NCBI RefSeq assembly: GCF_008312895.1
Contig: NZ_VSSP01000003.1
Location: 124,001-188,000, forward strand
Reading direction: 5' to 3'
Origin: Luteimonas suaedae
Lineage (GTDB): Bacteria > Pseudomonadota > Gammaproteobacteria > Xanthomonadales > Xanthomonadaceae
Length of the DNA: 64,000 nucleotides
Both the position numbers and the translations under genes were made by a program. The notes beneath the pieces are model-generated. The model ran no database searches, was not told where the DNA came from, and saw nothing but the letters and a program-made list of their open reading frames with translations. Of this stretch, positions 56,601 through 64,000 are shown one piece after another (within the stretch, counting starts at the first letter, position 1; every line of letters starts with the position of its first letter).

Positions 56601-58619
56601 ACCGGCACGGACTCGACCTGGCACAGCACGAGCAGCTTGATCGTGGGCAGCAGCGGAACGGCAAGCCTCGCCATCGCCGACGGCGCCACGGTGAGCAGCG
56701 ATTCGTTCGCATGGATCGGCAGCGCCGCCGGTTCCGGCAGCGTCACGGTAGACGGCGCAGGATCGCGCCTGGCGCTGGACGGCTCCGCGACGGTCGGCCG
56801 CCAGGGCACGGGGCGGTTGGTCGTGGCCAACGGCGGCGGCGTCGACACCGGCCAGATCGCCATCGCCTCCCAGCCCGGGTCCGAGGGCACGCTGGACATC
56901 GGTGCGGGCGCCGCCCAGGACGCCGCCGCGCCGGGCAGGCTGGACGTCAATGTCGTCAGCTTCGGCGACGGCGACGGCACGCTCAACTTCAACCACACCG
57001 ACGACGGCTACGATTTCGCGCCCAGGCTCGGTGGCGCGGGCACCGTCAACGTACTCGCCGGCACCACGGTCCTCGGCGCCGACTCCGGCGGCTTCGGCGG
57101 CGAGACCTTCGTCCACGCCGGCACGCTGCAGATCGACGGCGCGCTCGGCGGCACGCTCGCCGTGCTGGCGGACGGCACCCTGGCCGGCACCGGCACGGTC
57201 GGTACCACGACGGTCGCCGGCACCCTGGCGCCCGGCGCTTCGATCGGCACGCTGACGGTCGATGGCGATGTGACCTTCGCGCCCGGCTCCGTGTTCGAGG
57301 CCGAACTCGGTAGTGCCGGCGACAGCGATCTGCTGGCGGCCACCGGTACCGCGACCCTGAACGGCGGCCTCGTCGCTGCGCTGCCGCTGAACGCCGTTGC
57401 GATCGACAGCCCCTATACGCTGCTGACCGCCAACGGCGGTGTGATCGGCACCTTCGATGCGCTGGCGCTGGATGTCGATTCGGCGTTCCTGACGCCGACG
57501 CTGGACTACGCGCCGGATGCGGTATCGCTGACCCTGCTCCAAAGCGCCAGCTTCGCCAGCGTCGGGCAGACGCCGAACCAGGCCGCCACCGGCGCCGGCG
57601 CGGACTCGCTCGGCAATGGCCATCCGGTCTGGGATGCGGTGGCCGTGCTCGACGAGGCCGAAGCCCGCGTCGCCTTCGACGCGTTGTCGGGCGAGATCCA
57701 CGCCTCGACCCTCGGCGCGCTTGCGGACGAAAGCCGCTACATCCGCGATGCGACCAACGGACGCCTGCAGGGCGCGGCTGCCGGGCAGGCGGACGCGCGC
57801 GGTGTCTGGGCCAAAGCGCTCGGCGCCCGCGGCAGAACCGACGGCGACGGCAATACCGCCAGGCTGGAGCGCTCGGTCGGTGGCCTGTTGGTGGGGGGCG
57901 ACGGCGAGTTCGGCGACGGCTGGCGGCTGGGCGCCGCCGCGGGCTACCACCGCTCCTCGTACGACGTGGATGCGCGTCGCGCGTCGGCCAGGGTCCACAG
58001 CACCCACCTCGCCGGCTACGCCGGCAAGCAATGGGGCCCGTCGGCGTTGCGGCTGGGCGCGGCCTACAGCTGGCATCGCGTCGACGTGGACCGGCAGGTG
58101 GGCTTCGCCGGCTACGCCGAAGACCTGCGCGCCGACTACGACGCCGGCACCCTGCAGCTGTTCGGCGAATACGGCTACGGTTTCGATCGCGGCGACATCG
58201 CGTGGGAACCGTTCGTCTCCCTGGCCTGGGCGCAGGTCGACGGCGACGGCGTTGAGGAAACCGGCGGCATGGCGGCGTTGACCGCCGCCGACAGCAAGCA
58301 CGATGTCGCCTACACGACCCTGGGCCTGCGCCTGACGCGCCGTTTCGATGCCGGCCGCGCCACCTCCGCGAAGCTGCACGGCATGCTGGGTTGGCAGCAC
58401 GCCTTCGGCGACACCACGCCGCAAGGCCGGTTCGCGTTCGCCGGGGGCGATGCCTTCGCCATCGCCGGCGTACCGCTCGCCGGGAACGCGTTGGTCGTCG
58501 ATCTCGGCCTCGACTTCGCACTCGGCGACAACGCCAGGATCGGGGTCTCCTATGCGGGCCGATTCGCATCGGATGTGCGCGAGAACGCGGCGCGGGCTGT
58601 ATTCGCGATGGATTTCTAG
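53649..58619 (+). CDS. Autotransporter adhesin with ~19 passenger repeats (type Va)
   Basis: 1656 residues from ATG 53649; the open frame runs far upstream but those residues are shadows of the M23 gene. Signal region about 1-39 (HRLCSAILAATACGALMPA). The passenger (about 40-1250) is made of about 19 repeats of 45-50 residues: GAGSxWxNxxxLxVGxxG, then GTLxIADGGxVxxxxGxIGxxxG, then xGxVTVTGAGS (the T5SS/PEP-CTERM-type repeat). This should fold into a long beta-helix on the surface. Then come the linker (ARVAFDALSGEIHASTLGAL) and a 12-stranded barrel (from about 1390) with SVGGLLVGGDGEFGDGWRLG and a terminal AARAVFAMDF. Likely role: adhesion, autoaggregation or biofilm. Ribosome site GGAG. It is flanked by the two ECF/kinase pairs. 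Confidence 0.92.
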   Translation: MTSRNRYPRPHPHQPRRHRLCSAILAATACGALMPAHADEMFWNGSQSDSWFNGLNWTPVGPPGPNDDVVIDTIAPNLTSVNGAATGAVLDLTVGRTGTATLQIFNGGQVDNQRGVIGESSGSLGAVTVTQAGSVWNNAQDLQVGLGGSGTLNVLNGVQVNSNGASGVGTLAGSDGTVLITGAGSAWDNTGSIAVGEAGTGTLVVANGGTLNNSTSGFIGRAAGSEGAVTVTGVGSGWSNGANLFVGSGGTGMLTIAGGAHVDNIQGHVGLLDGAEGTVTVTGAGSLWSNASSLRVAQTGTGTVLVEDGGRVDSAGGFISLQAGAEGAATVTGPGSLWNSTAELVVGYAGTGTLTIADGGTVASTDGVLGDSGGSSGTVTVTGAGSAWNHAGRLLVGNAGSGALTIADGGQVTNAGIGNGLIGVEAGAEGTVLVTGAGSAWDTGGGALYAGLAGNGTLTIADGATVSSSFAGIGDAAGSTGIATVSGGSLWTIGANLAVGSGGDGTLLVDDGSVVTGSSFGFIGGESGDGTVAVDNGSALNLAGGLRVRGNGTLHVSGNSTVDNTNALVGNSAVSEAAVTVSGPGSHWANSEHLVVGDQGLGTLTVADGGMVSSAFGVIGDFADAVGMASVDGAGSLWASVGVLTVGNEGSGALSITDGGAVQAAFGFIGRHEGAVGEVTVDGAGTQWDLGNGMAIGSAGAGRMVVSGGGTVSNAGGFITIGGFTVGAGEVLVSGAGSALNAADDLLVGSAGSGVLTIADGGAVANAAGIVGAGGTAEGAVAVNGTGSAWNNADTIVVGDAGAGTLLVEDGGTTTGGADAVIARAPNSAGTVRVAGTDSAWNIAQNLVVAENGVGALGIAAGGLVSNAIGYVGFEADADGTVAVSGADSHWQNGGSLFVGFRGTGVLDILDGASVDNVGGAIGTVAGSQGTVVLAGEGSQWTTSAQFAVGGGGIGKVTVAEGGNMLSEVAVIGASAGGTGTVTVTGTDSTWHSTSSLIVGSSGTASLAIADGATVSSDSFAWIGSAAGSGSVTVDGAGSRLALDGSATVGRQGTGRLVVANGGGVDTGQIAIASQPGSEGTLDIGAGAAQDAAAPGRLDVNVVSFGDGDGTLNFNHTDDGYDFAPRLGGAGTVNVLAGTTVLGADSGGFGGETFVHAGTLQIDGALGGTLAVLADGTLAGTGTVGTTTVAGTLAPGASIGTLTVDGDVTFAPGSVFEAELGSAGDSDLLAATGTATLNGGLVAALPLNAVAIDSPYTLLTANGGVIGTFDALALDVDSAFLTPTLDYAPDAVSLTLLQSASFASVGQTPNQAATGAGADSLGNGHPVWDAVAVLDEAEARVAFDALSGEIHASTLGALADESRYIRDATNGRLQGAAAGQADARGVWAKALGARGRTDGDGNTARLERSVGGLLVGGDGEFGDGWRLGAAAGYHRSSYDVDARRASARVHSTHLAGYAGKQWGPSALRLGAAYSWHRVDVDRQVGFAGYAEDLRADYDAGTLQLFGEYGYGFDRGDIAWEPFVSLAWAQVDGDGVEETGGMAALTAADSKHDVAYTTLGLRLTRRFDAGRATSAKLHGMLGWQHAFGDTTPQGRFAFAGGDAFAIAGVPLAGNALVVDLGLDFALGDNARIGVSYAGRFASDVRENAARAVFAMDF

Positions 58620-58718
58620 ACGGCGCCTCGCAGCCGGGACCACGCCCGTGAACTTGTTCATGCCGCGGAAACAGGAGCACACTGGCCGGCGTCTGGCCTT
58701 GCCGGAGCGTCGATCGCG

Positions 58719-59288
58719 ATGGACAGCAGCGCCGAGATCACCCGACTGCTGGCCGCTGCCGCAGACGATCGCGAGCAGCTGGACCGGGTCTTCGGCCTGG
58801 TGTACGCCGAACTCAAGACGATCGCGCACCGCACGCTGGCGCGCAATTCCCGGGGCACGCTGTGCACCACGGCACTCGTGCACGAAGCCTATGCCCGGCT
58901 GGCCGAGCACGGCGTTCTCGATCTCAATGGGCGCAAGCATTTCTATGCCCTGTGCGCGCGCGCCATGCGCCACATCGTCATCGACCATGCGCGCCGCCGG
59001 CAAAGCGAAAAGCGCGGCGGCGGCCGCGCGCTGCTGGAACTGCAGGAAGGCGATGCCGTCGACTACGCGCAGCCGGACGCCCTGGTCGCACTGGATGCGG
59101 CGTTGAACGCGCTGGAGCAGCACGATCCGCGACTGGCCGAACTGCTGCAATACCGGCTGTTCGCAGGCCTGGAACTGCCGGAGATCGCCGAATTCTATGG
59201 CCTGACCCTGCGCCAGATGCAACGCGACTGGCAACGTGCGCGGATCTGGCTGTACCGGGCGCTGCTGCCGGACGACGACGGAGGGTAG
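58719..59288 (+). CDS. ECF sigma factor of signalling pair 2
   Basis: 189 residues, paralogous to the sigma factor of pair 1. It shares LCTTALVHEAYARLAE (pair 1: LCTTALVQEAYLQLID), HFYALCARAMRHIVIDHARR, RQSEKRGGG and region 4 (LPEIAEFYGLTLRQMQRDWQRARIWLY; key residues RQMQRDWQRARIW). The first Met (58719) is used; the ribosome site is weak. It starts 99 bp after the autotransporter and ends 2 bp before the kinase start. Confidence 0.9.
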   Translation: MDSSAEITRLLAAAADDREQLDRVFGLVYAELKTIAHRTLARNSRGTLCTTALVHEAYARLAEHGVLDLNGRKHFYALCARAMRHIVIDHARRRQSEKRGGGRALLELQEGDAVDYAQPDALVALDAALNALEQHDPRLAELLQYRLFAGLELPEIAEFYGLTLRQMQRDWQRARIWLYRALLPDDDGG

Positions 59289-59290
59289 CC

Positions 59291-61807
59291 ATGTTGCCCG
59301 ACGACGAACGCTGGCGCGTGCTGGACCGCGAACTGGCACGGCTGCTGGCGCTCCCCCTCGATGCACGCGCGCCATGGCTGGAGGACTGCGCCGTGCGCGA
59401 CCCGGCGCTGGCCGCCGAGCTGCGCCGGCTGCTGGCCGCGCTGGACGCCAGCGAGCCACTCGACCGCCTCAACACTTCCCCGCTCTATGCCGAGGCGCTG
59501 GCCGAGCTGCCCGGCATCGGCCCGGGCGACGCGCTCGGCGGCTGGCAGCTGCTGCAGCGCATCGGCACCGGCGGCATGTCGGAAGTGTATCTGGCCGAAC
59601 GCGAACACAACGGCGTACGGCAACGCGCGGCACTCAAGCTGATGGCCGCCGGCATGGCCGCGGCCACCCTGCGCAGCGGTTTCATCCATGAGTGCCGGAT
59701 TCTGGCCGCGCTCAGCGACGCGCGCATCGCGCGCTACTACGACAGCGGCATCGCCGACGATGGCCGTCCGTGGCTGGCGATGGAACACGTCGAAGGCCTT
59801 GCGCTCGACCTGTTCCTGCAGGCGAACGCGCTCGCGCTGCAGCGGCGGCTCGACCTGTTCCTCGAGATCGCAGGTGCGGTCGGCCATGCCCACGATCGCC
59901 TGATCGTGCACCGCGACCTCAAGCCGTCCAACGTGATGGTGACGCCGGCGGGGCAAGTCAAACTGCTGGATTTCGGCATCGCCAAGGCGCTTCGCGATGC
60001 CTTCGACCAGGCGGTGACGGCGGTCAGTACGCGCGTACTTACCCTGGAGTACGCCAGCCCTGAACAACTCAACGGCGATCTGGTCAACGTCGCTTCCGAC
60101 GTCTACCAGCTAGGCCTGCTGTTGTATCTGCTGGTTGCCGGCCGCTATCCGCATGCCGACACCGGCGGCAACCGCGCGCGCACGATGCAGGCGATCCTGC
60201 AGGACACGCCGCAACCGCCTTCGCGCGTGCTGCGCCATGGCGGCGCCGGCCGGAGCGAAGTCTCGGCGGTCGCCGGAGACCTAGACGCCATCGTGCTCAA
60301 GGCGCTGGCGAAGGCGCCGGATGCGCGTTATGCCACGGTCGATGCACTGTGCGCGGACCTGCAGGCCTGGCGCGAAAACCGGCCGGTGCAGGCACGCCGC
60401 GCCGGCGCCTGGAAACGCAGCGCCAAGTTCATCCGCAGGCATCGCATCGCCGCCGCGATCACCGCGACCACCCTGCTCGCCGGCAGCGTATTCGGCATTG
60501 CCTGGGTCGACCAGGCGATGCGCGCGGCGCGCGAGGCGGAAACATCACGGGCGGTGCTCGAACTGCTGGGCGGCGCGCTGCACGCCAACCGCTACGGGGT
60601 CGATCCCCAGCCTGTCGAAACCGTCACCGCCCTGCTGGATGAAGTCGAACGCCAGGCGCTGCTGACGCTGCCCGAACGGCCCGAGGCGCTGTTGCAAACT
60701 CTGCTGCTGATCGGCCAGGCGCGCCTGGGGCGCGGCGAATACCGCGATGCGGTCGAGGTACTGCAACGCGCGCGCGCGGTTCCCGCGCTTGCGCGGATGC
60801 CGGAAACGCTGCGCGACGACATCGATACGACGCTGATCGACGCCCTGCACTTCACCGGCGATTACGACGGCGCGCGACGGCTTGCGACCCTGCACCTGGC
60901 GCGCCTGGAACGGCGCCACGGCACCGACGATCCACGCCTGTTCAGCGTACTTGCGGCGTCGACGGATCTCACCCACAGCCTGGGCGACTACCCCGGTGCA
61001 TTGGCGCTGGCGCAACGGCTGCTGTCGTTGTCGCACGCGCATTTCGGCGAAACCGATACCCGGACCGCCGTCGCCCACCGATTGCTGGGCATGGTGTTGC
61101 GGGATCGTGACGAGTTCGGAAGCGCCGAGAAGTCCCTGCAGGCATCGGTTCGGATCGATCGCGCACGGCTCGGCAAACATGTCAATCTCGCCACCGGCCT
61201 CGATCATCTCGGCCAGATCCACCTGCAGCGCGGCGACCTGCCGGCTGCACAGGAGACGCTGGACGAGGCGGATGCGATCCGTACGGCGCTGTTCCAGCCA
61301 GGCCTGCTGGGCAGGGCCTGGGCAGGGCACCGCCTGGCGCAGCTGCAGCTGCTGCGCGGGGAGATACCGGCCGCGATTTCCCGGCTGCGGCGGATCGTCG
61401 AAACCTATGCGCGCGAACTCGGCGAGGGCAGCCATATCACCGCCCTGGCCCGCTCCGACCTGGCCTGGGCGCTGCTGGCCGATGGCCGGCACAGCGCCGC
61501 AGCGTCGGAGTTGTCGCGTGCCGAGGCCGTATTCGCGTCCCACGCCGGAGGACGGCATCCACGCCGCGGCGAAATCCTCCTCGGTCAGGCGGTCATCGCC
61601 TTGGCCGACGGCGACCTCGGTTCTGCGGGCGATCTGGCGCAGCGGGCGCTCGACCTGCGTCTCGGGGTGCTGGACGAGGGGCACCCTGCACTCGCCGCGT
61701 GTTGCCGCGTGCTGCGGATCGCCGGGCGCGACTGCGCGATGACGCCACCGGGCTCCGATCATGCATTGGCATGGGGCCAGCTCGAACTCGCCCTTGCACC
61801 GCTGTGA
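59291..61807 (+). CDS. Membrane Ser/Thr protein kinase with TPR-like repeats, pair 2
   Basis: 838 residues from ATG 59291. P-loop RIGTGGMSEVYLAE (Gly92 region; the second Gly-x-Gly is less usual with Ser97), Lys116 in AALKLMAAG, HRDLKPSN with Asp209, DFG Asp227, activation loop ending EYASPEQL. A membrane helix follows (about 390-410, AAAITATTLLAGSVFGIAWV), then about 430 residues of helical TPR-like repeats (LAASTDLTHSLGDYPGALAL, LDHLGQIHLQRGDLPAAQET). The kinase core is intact. Same architecture as pair 1, so the two are paralogous modules. Confidence 0.92.
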   Translation: MLPDDERWRVLDRELARLLALPLDARAPWLEDCAVRDPALAAELRRLLAALDASEPLDRLNTSPLYAEALAELPGIGPGDALGGWQLLQRIGTGGMSEVYLAEREHNGVRQRAALKLMAAGMAAATLRSGFIHECRILAALSDARIARYYDSGIADDGRPWLAMEHVEGLALDLFLQANALALQRRLDLFLEIAGAVGHAHDRLIVHRDLKPSNVMVTPAGQVKLLDFGIAKALRDAFDQAVTAVSTRVLTLEYASPEQLNGDLVNVASDVYQLGLLLYLLVAGRYPHADTGGNRARTMQAILQDTPQPPSRVLRHGGAGRSEVSAVAGDLDAIVLKALAKAPDARYATVDALCADLQAWRENRPVQARRAGAWKRSAKFIRRHRIAAAITATTLLAGSVFGIAWVDQAMRAAREAETSRAVLELLGGALHANRYGVDPQPVETVTALLDEVERQALLTLPERPEALLQTLLLIGQARLGRGEYRDAVEVLQRARAVPALARMPETLRDDIDTTLIDALHFTGDYDGARRLATLHLARLERRHGTDDPRLFSVLAASTDLTHSLGDYPGALALAQRLLSLSHAHFGETDTRTAVAHRLLGMVLRDRDEFGSAEKSLQASVRIDRARLGKHVNLATGLDHLGQIHLQRGDLPAAQETLDEADAIRTALFQPGLLGRAWAGHRLAQLQLLRGEIPAAISRLRRIVETYARELGEGSHITALARSDLAWALLADGRHSAAASELSRAEAVFASHAGGRHPRRGEILLGQAVIALADGDLGSAGDLAQRALDLRLGVLDEGHPALAACCRVLRIAGRDCAMTPPGSDHALAWGQLELALAPL

Positions 61808-61889
61808 CGGACGATGGCGACACCCGGCTGACGGAACGCCGATCTCGACGGCCGCCGGCACCGGTCGAACGGGCCCTTGGAGTCTGTTC

Positions 61890-62993
61890 CTAGCCGCTGG
61901 GCCGATCCACCGACCGCCCCGGTGCGGCGCGGCCGACATCGAGATTGCCGTTGCGCGACATCAGCACCGCGATCGGGCGGGTGCCGCGGAACTCGGACAG
62001 TACGATCACCAGCACCGCAGTAATCGGCACCGCGAGGAAGGCGCCGGGAATGCCCCACAGCCCGCCCCAGATGGTCAGGCTGGCGAGGATCACGAATGGG
62101 CTGAGGTTGAGCGAGTTGCCCATCAGGAAGGGGTCGAGGAAGTTGCCGATCACGAATTGCGCCGCCGCCAGCAGCGCCAGCAGCGTGATCACCGTGCCGG
62201 GGTCGCCGAACTGCACGATCGCCCAGGCCACCGGGAACAGCACGCCGAGGAACGAACCGATGTACGGTACATAGTTGAGCACCGCGATCAGCACCGCCCA
62301 GAAACCGGCGAACTCCAGCCCGAACACCGCCATCATCGCCCAGCTCACCACGCCCAGGACGACGTTGATCAGCGTCTTGACGGCCAGGTACTGGCCGGTG
62401 CGGATATTGATGCTGTCGAGCACCTGGCGGATGCGGGAGACGTCGCGCGGGTCGTCGGAGAGATTGCGCAGCTTGGCGGCGAGCACCCGCTTCTCGACCA
62501 GCAGGAAGGTCACGTACAGCAGCACCACGAGCAGGGTCATGCCGATGCCGGTCACCGACAGCACGGTCGGCCCGATCAGGTCCTGCAGCCGCACCTGATC
62601 GAGGAAGTCCTCGCGCAACGCGGTCCAGGTCGGCGCGGCGCGCAGGCCGAAGAATTCGGCGCCCTGCTGGATCCGCTCGAGCAGCTTGTCCTGGTAGATC
62701 GGCGCCAGTTGCACCACACGGCCGACATTGTTCACCACCAGCGAGACCCCGGCTGCCAGCACGAAGGCGATCCCGAGGATCGACAACCCGTAGCGCAGCG
62801 GCGCCGGCACACGCGGCCCGACCACCGGCACCGCGGTGATCGCGCGCGCCAGGCCGACGATCACGTAGACCACCAGCACGCTGAACACCATCGGCACGAA
62901 TACCTGCTTGCCGACGTACAGCACCCAGCCGACGATCAGGGCCAACGCAGCGCCGTGGACGACCGATTGCAGGCGATCCCGGGTTCGCGTCAT
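61890..62993 (-). CDS. AI-2E family transporter (PerM-like)
   Basis: 367 residues. Two hydrophobic helices at the N-terminus (ALALIVGWVLYVGKQVF, FSVLVVYVIVGLARAITAV) are followed by an amphipathic middle region and several C-terminal helices with the family signature FAGFWAVLIAVLNYVPYIGS, FVIGNFLDPFLMGNSLNLSP and LTIWGGLWGIPGAFLAVPIT. Such proteins are inner-membrane exporters for autoinducer-like molecules or act as sodium/proton antiporters. No neighbouring operon. It is convergent with kinase 2. Confidence 0.92.
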   Translation of the reverse strand: MTRTRDRLQSVVHGAALALIVGWVLYVGKQVFVPMVFSVLVVYVIVGLARAITAVPVVGPRVPAPLRYGLSILGIAFVLAAGVSLVVNNVGRVVQLAPIYQDKLLERIQQGAEFFGLRAAPTWTALREDFLDQVRLQDLIGPTVLSVTGIGMTLLVVLLYVTFLLVEKRVLAAKLRNLSDDPRDVSRIRQVLDSINIRTGQYLAVKTLINVVLGVVSWAMMAVFGLEFAGFWAVLIAVLNYVPYIGSFLGVLFPVAWAIVQFGDPGTVITLLALLAAAQFVIGNFLDPFLMGNSLNLSPFVILASLTIWGGLWGIPGAFLAVPITAVLVIVLSEFRGTRPIAVLMSRNGNLDVGRAAPGRSVDRPSG

Positions 62994-63357
62994 CGGCGCA
63001 CGCTCCCCTGCGGCGCGTGGCGGCGATCGGAGGTGGCGGCTGCGCCCTGGCGTACTGCGGACATGCGCGTTCCCGGGAACGGGGCGCCGGGTCCGGCGCG
63101 GCCCTCCATTCTCGCACCGCGCGGGTCAGTGCGGCACGCTCGGCAGGGCCGGGCCTTCGTCACGTTCAGCGCTGCGATGGTGTGATCTGCCGCCGCGCGC
63201 ATTTTCCGGGTCGGCACCGGTCGCGACGGCGCCATGCTGCGACGACGATGCGGGCCAACGGCGATGCAGGCGTTCCCGGCATCGTTGCCTCGGAAACTGG
63301 CAGCGGAGCCGCGGATGCGGCTTAATGACGCCCACCTCCCGCCGCTGGACGCCCCCG
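62994..63357. other. 364-bp gap between the AI-2E gene and the YciI gene
   Basis: No gene I can support: open frames here are Arg-rich and lack ribosome sites. CTTAATGA just before the YciI gene is a weak -10 candidate. Otherwise nothing recognisable. Confidence 0.4.
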
Positions 63358-63732
63358 ATGCAATACCTGCTGCTGGTCTACACCGACGACACCCTGATCG
63401 ACGCCCTGCCCGAGGGCGAGGCCGACGACATGATGCGCACCTGTCTCAAGCATGCCGACGAAATGCAGGCCGACGGCAAGCTGCTCGGCTTCCAGCAGCT
63501 GGAAGCGCCGGCGACGGCACGTTCGGTCCGCATCCGCGATGGCCGCGCCACGGTGACCGACGGTCCGTTCGCCGAGACCAAGGAGATCCTGGCCGGGTTC
63601 AACCTGGTCGAGGCCGATAGCCTGGAGGAGGCGGTGCGGATGGCGCACGAATTCCCGTGGGCGAAGGCCGGATGCATCGAGGTGCGCGCGGTGCGCGATG
63701 CCGAGGCGGTGCGGCGGCGCGTGGGCGCCTGA
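63358..63732 (+). CDS. YciI/DGPF-family protein
   Basis: 124 residues from ATG 63358; the longer open frame upstream is rejected. It starts MQYLLLVYTDD and has the DGPF motif in VTDGPFAETKEILAGFNLVE, with family segments LKHADEMQADGKLLGFQQLE and EAVRMAHEFPWAKAGCIEVR. YciI-like proteins have a ferredoxin-like fold; in many genomes they accompany an ECF sigma factor. Such a partner could lie beyond the window edge. No ribosome site is visible. Confidence 0.9.
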   Translation: MQYLLLVYTDDTLIDALPEGEADDMMRTCLKHADEMQADGKLLGFQQLEAPATARSVRIRDGRATVTDGPFAETKEILAGFNLVEADSLEEAVRMAHEFPWAKAGCIEVRAVRDAEAVRRRVGA

Positions 63733-63765
63733 CAAAGGCAGGCGGCCTCGGTTGGGATCGCGGGG

Positions 63766-63788
63766 TCGCGACTTCCGTCGCTCCCACA
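63766..63788. repeat. Half copy of the type D palindromic repeat
   Basis: TCGCGACTTCCGTCGCTCCC followed by ACA is, on the minus strand, identical over 23 bases to the left half of the repeat at 40032-40071. Confidence 0.8.
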
Positions 63789-63865
63789 TGGGTGACTGGC
63801 AACGGCGGACCGCGGCGCGTGCTCCGGCGCATGCGCGCGTTCACATCACCTAGTGCCACGCGCCG

Positions 63866-64000
63866 TTAGCTTGCGTCGTTGAAGGGCCCGCGCTGCGGCG
63901 CCATCCACGGCACGAGGAACGGCACGATCGGATACCGGGACAGGCATCGCCGGACCCGCGGCGCGATCGCGACAGCGGGCGCGACCGTACTGTGCGCCTG
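63866..64000 (-). CDS. Possible C-terminus of a gene running off the window
   Basis: On the minus strand an open frame enters from the window edge and stops at 63866-63868 (TAA). Its last 44 residues end RYPIVPFLVPWMAPQRGPFN followed by DAS. The codons have the same high third-position GC as neighbouring genes. I cannot name a family. It is too short to be certain; a shadow frame is possible. Confidence 0.35.
   Translation of the reverse strand, partial: QAHSTVAPAVAIAPRVRRCLSRYPIVPFLVPWMAPQRGPFNDAS

Noticed and set aside
53960..57200. Regularly spaced repeats in the autotransporter as CRISPR or tandem satellite
   Set aside because: They are coding repeats in one open frame with amino-acid conservation.
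53610..59459. A 1949-aa open frame on the minus strand with collagen-like composition
   Set aside because: It is the antisense of the autotransporter's repeat DNA; the repeated look comes from the passenger repeats.

Overview
The window is high-GC, densely coding DNA. Its best fit is the Lysobacteraceae (Xanthomonadaceae) of the Gammaproteobacteria, for example a Luteimonas- or Lysobacter-like bacterium. This rests on the gene content (a complete atp operon, an aceF-lpdA operon with lipoyl domains on both proteins, tesA divergent from ybbA-ybbP, DUF2884, DUF1415 and DUF3016 proteins) and on many palindromic intergenic repeats. No rRNA, tRNA, CRISPR array, phage or transposase was seen, and the species cannot be named from the sequence alone.

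Layout. 1-731: the 3' part of an MmyB-type regulator. 838-8376 (minus): the F1Fo ATP synthase operon atpIBEFHAGDC, with a recognisable promoter in front of atpI. Its four F1 spacers (H/A, A/G, G/D, D/C) each hold an inverted array of 7-bp repeats plus a hairpin built over the upstream gene's stop codon. 8.9-12 kb: an outer-membrane barrel and a secreted peptidoglycan amidase, convergent, with a 144-bp palindromic repeat between them. 12.4-17.6 kb (minus): a translationally coupled aceF - NTF2-like - mscS - lpdA operon. 18.2-25.3 kb: envelope and housekeeping genes (DUF2884, OmpW, EamA transporter, DUF1415, the RsmC-like/RsuA 16S rRNA-modification pair, a Crp/Fnr regulator).

25.7-31.7 kb (minus) is the most unusual region, an R-body (refractile body, killing-trait) locus. 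In transcription order it holds an ECF-type sigma factor, a 78-aa Reb protein, a 213-aa Reb protein with a proline-rich N-terminus, a 728-aa protein carrying adenosine/AMP deaminase-like motifs, a 72-aa protein, a 186-aa coiled-coil protein, and three nearly identical RebB paralogues. A deaminase-like enzyme inside an R-body operon is the strongest candidate here for an undescribed system.

32-46.7 kb: ybbA-ybbP and tesA, an 859-aa unrecognised glycine/alanine-rich repeat protein, DUF3016, a porin plus BCCT transporter pair, DUF4031, a BON-domain protein with a strong terminator, and a YadGH-type ABC exporter. 47-61.8 kb (mostly plus): two separate ECF sigma factor / Ser-Thr kinase-TPR pairs bracket a set of secreted proteins: a small secreted protein, a frameshifted Cys/Trp repeat protein, an M23 peptidase with tandem repeats, and a 1656-aa autotransporter with about 19 passenger repeats. 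This looks like two related phospho-signalling modules next to their possible surface targets. 61.9-64 kb: an AI-2E family exporter, a YciI/DGPF protein, and possibly the C-terminus of a gene running off the window.

At least four families of palindromic intergenic repeats are present. One supplies the stop codon of rsuA.
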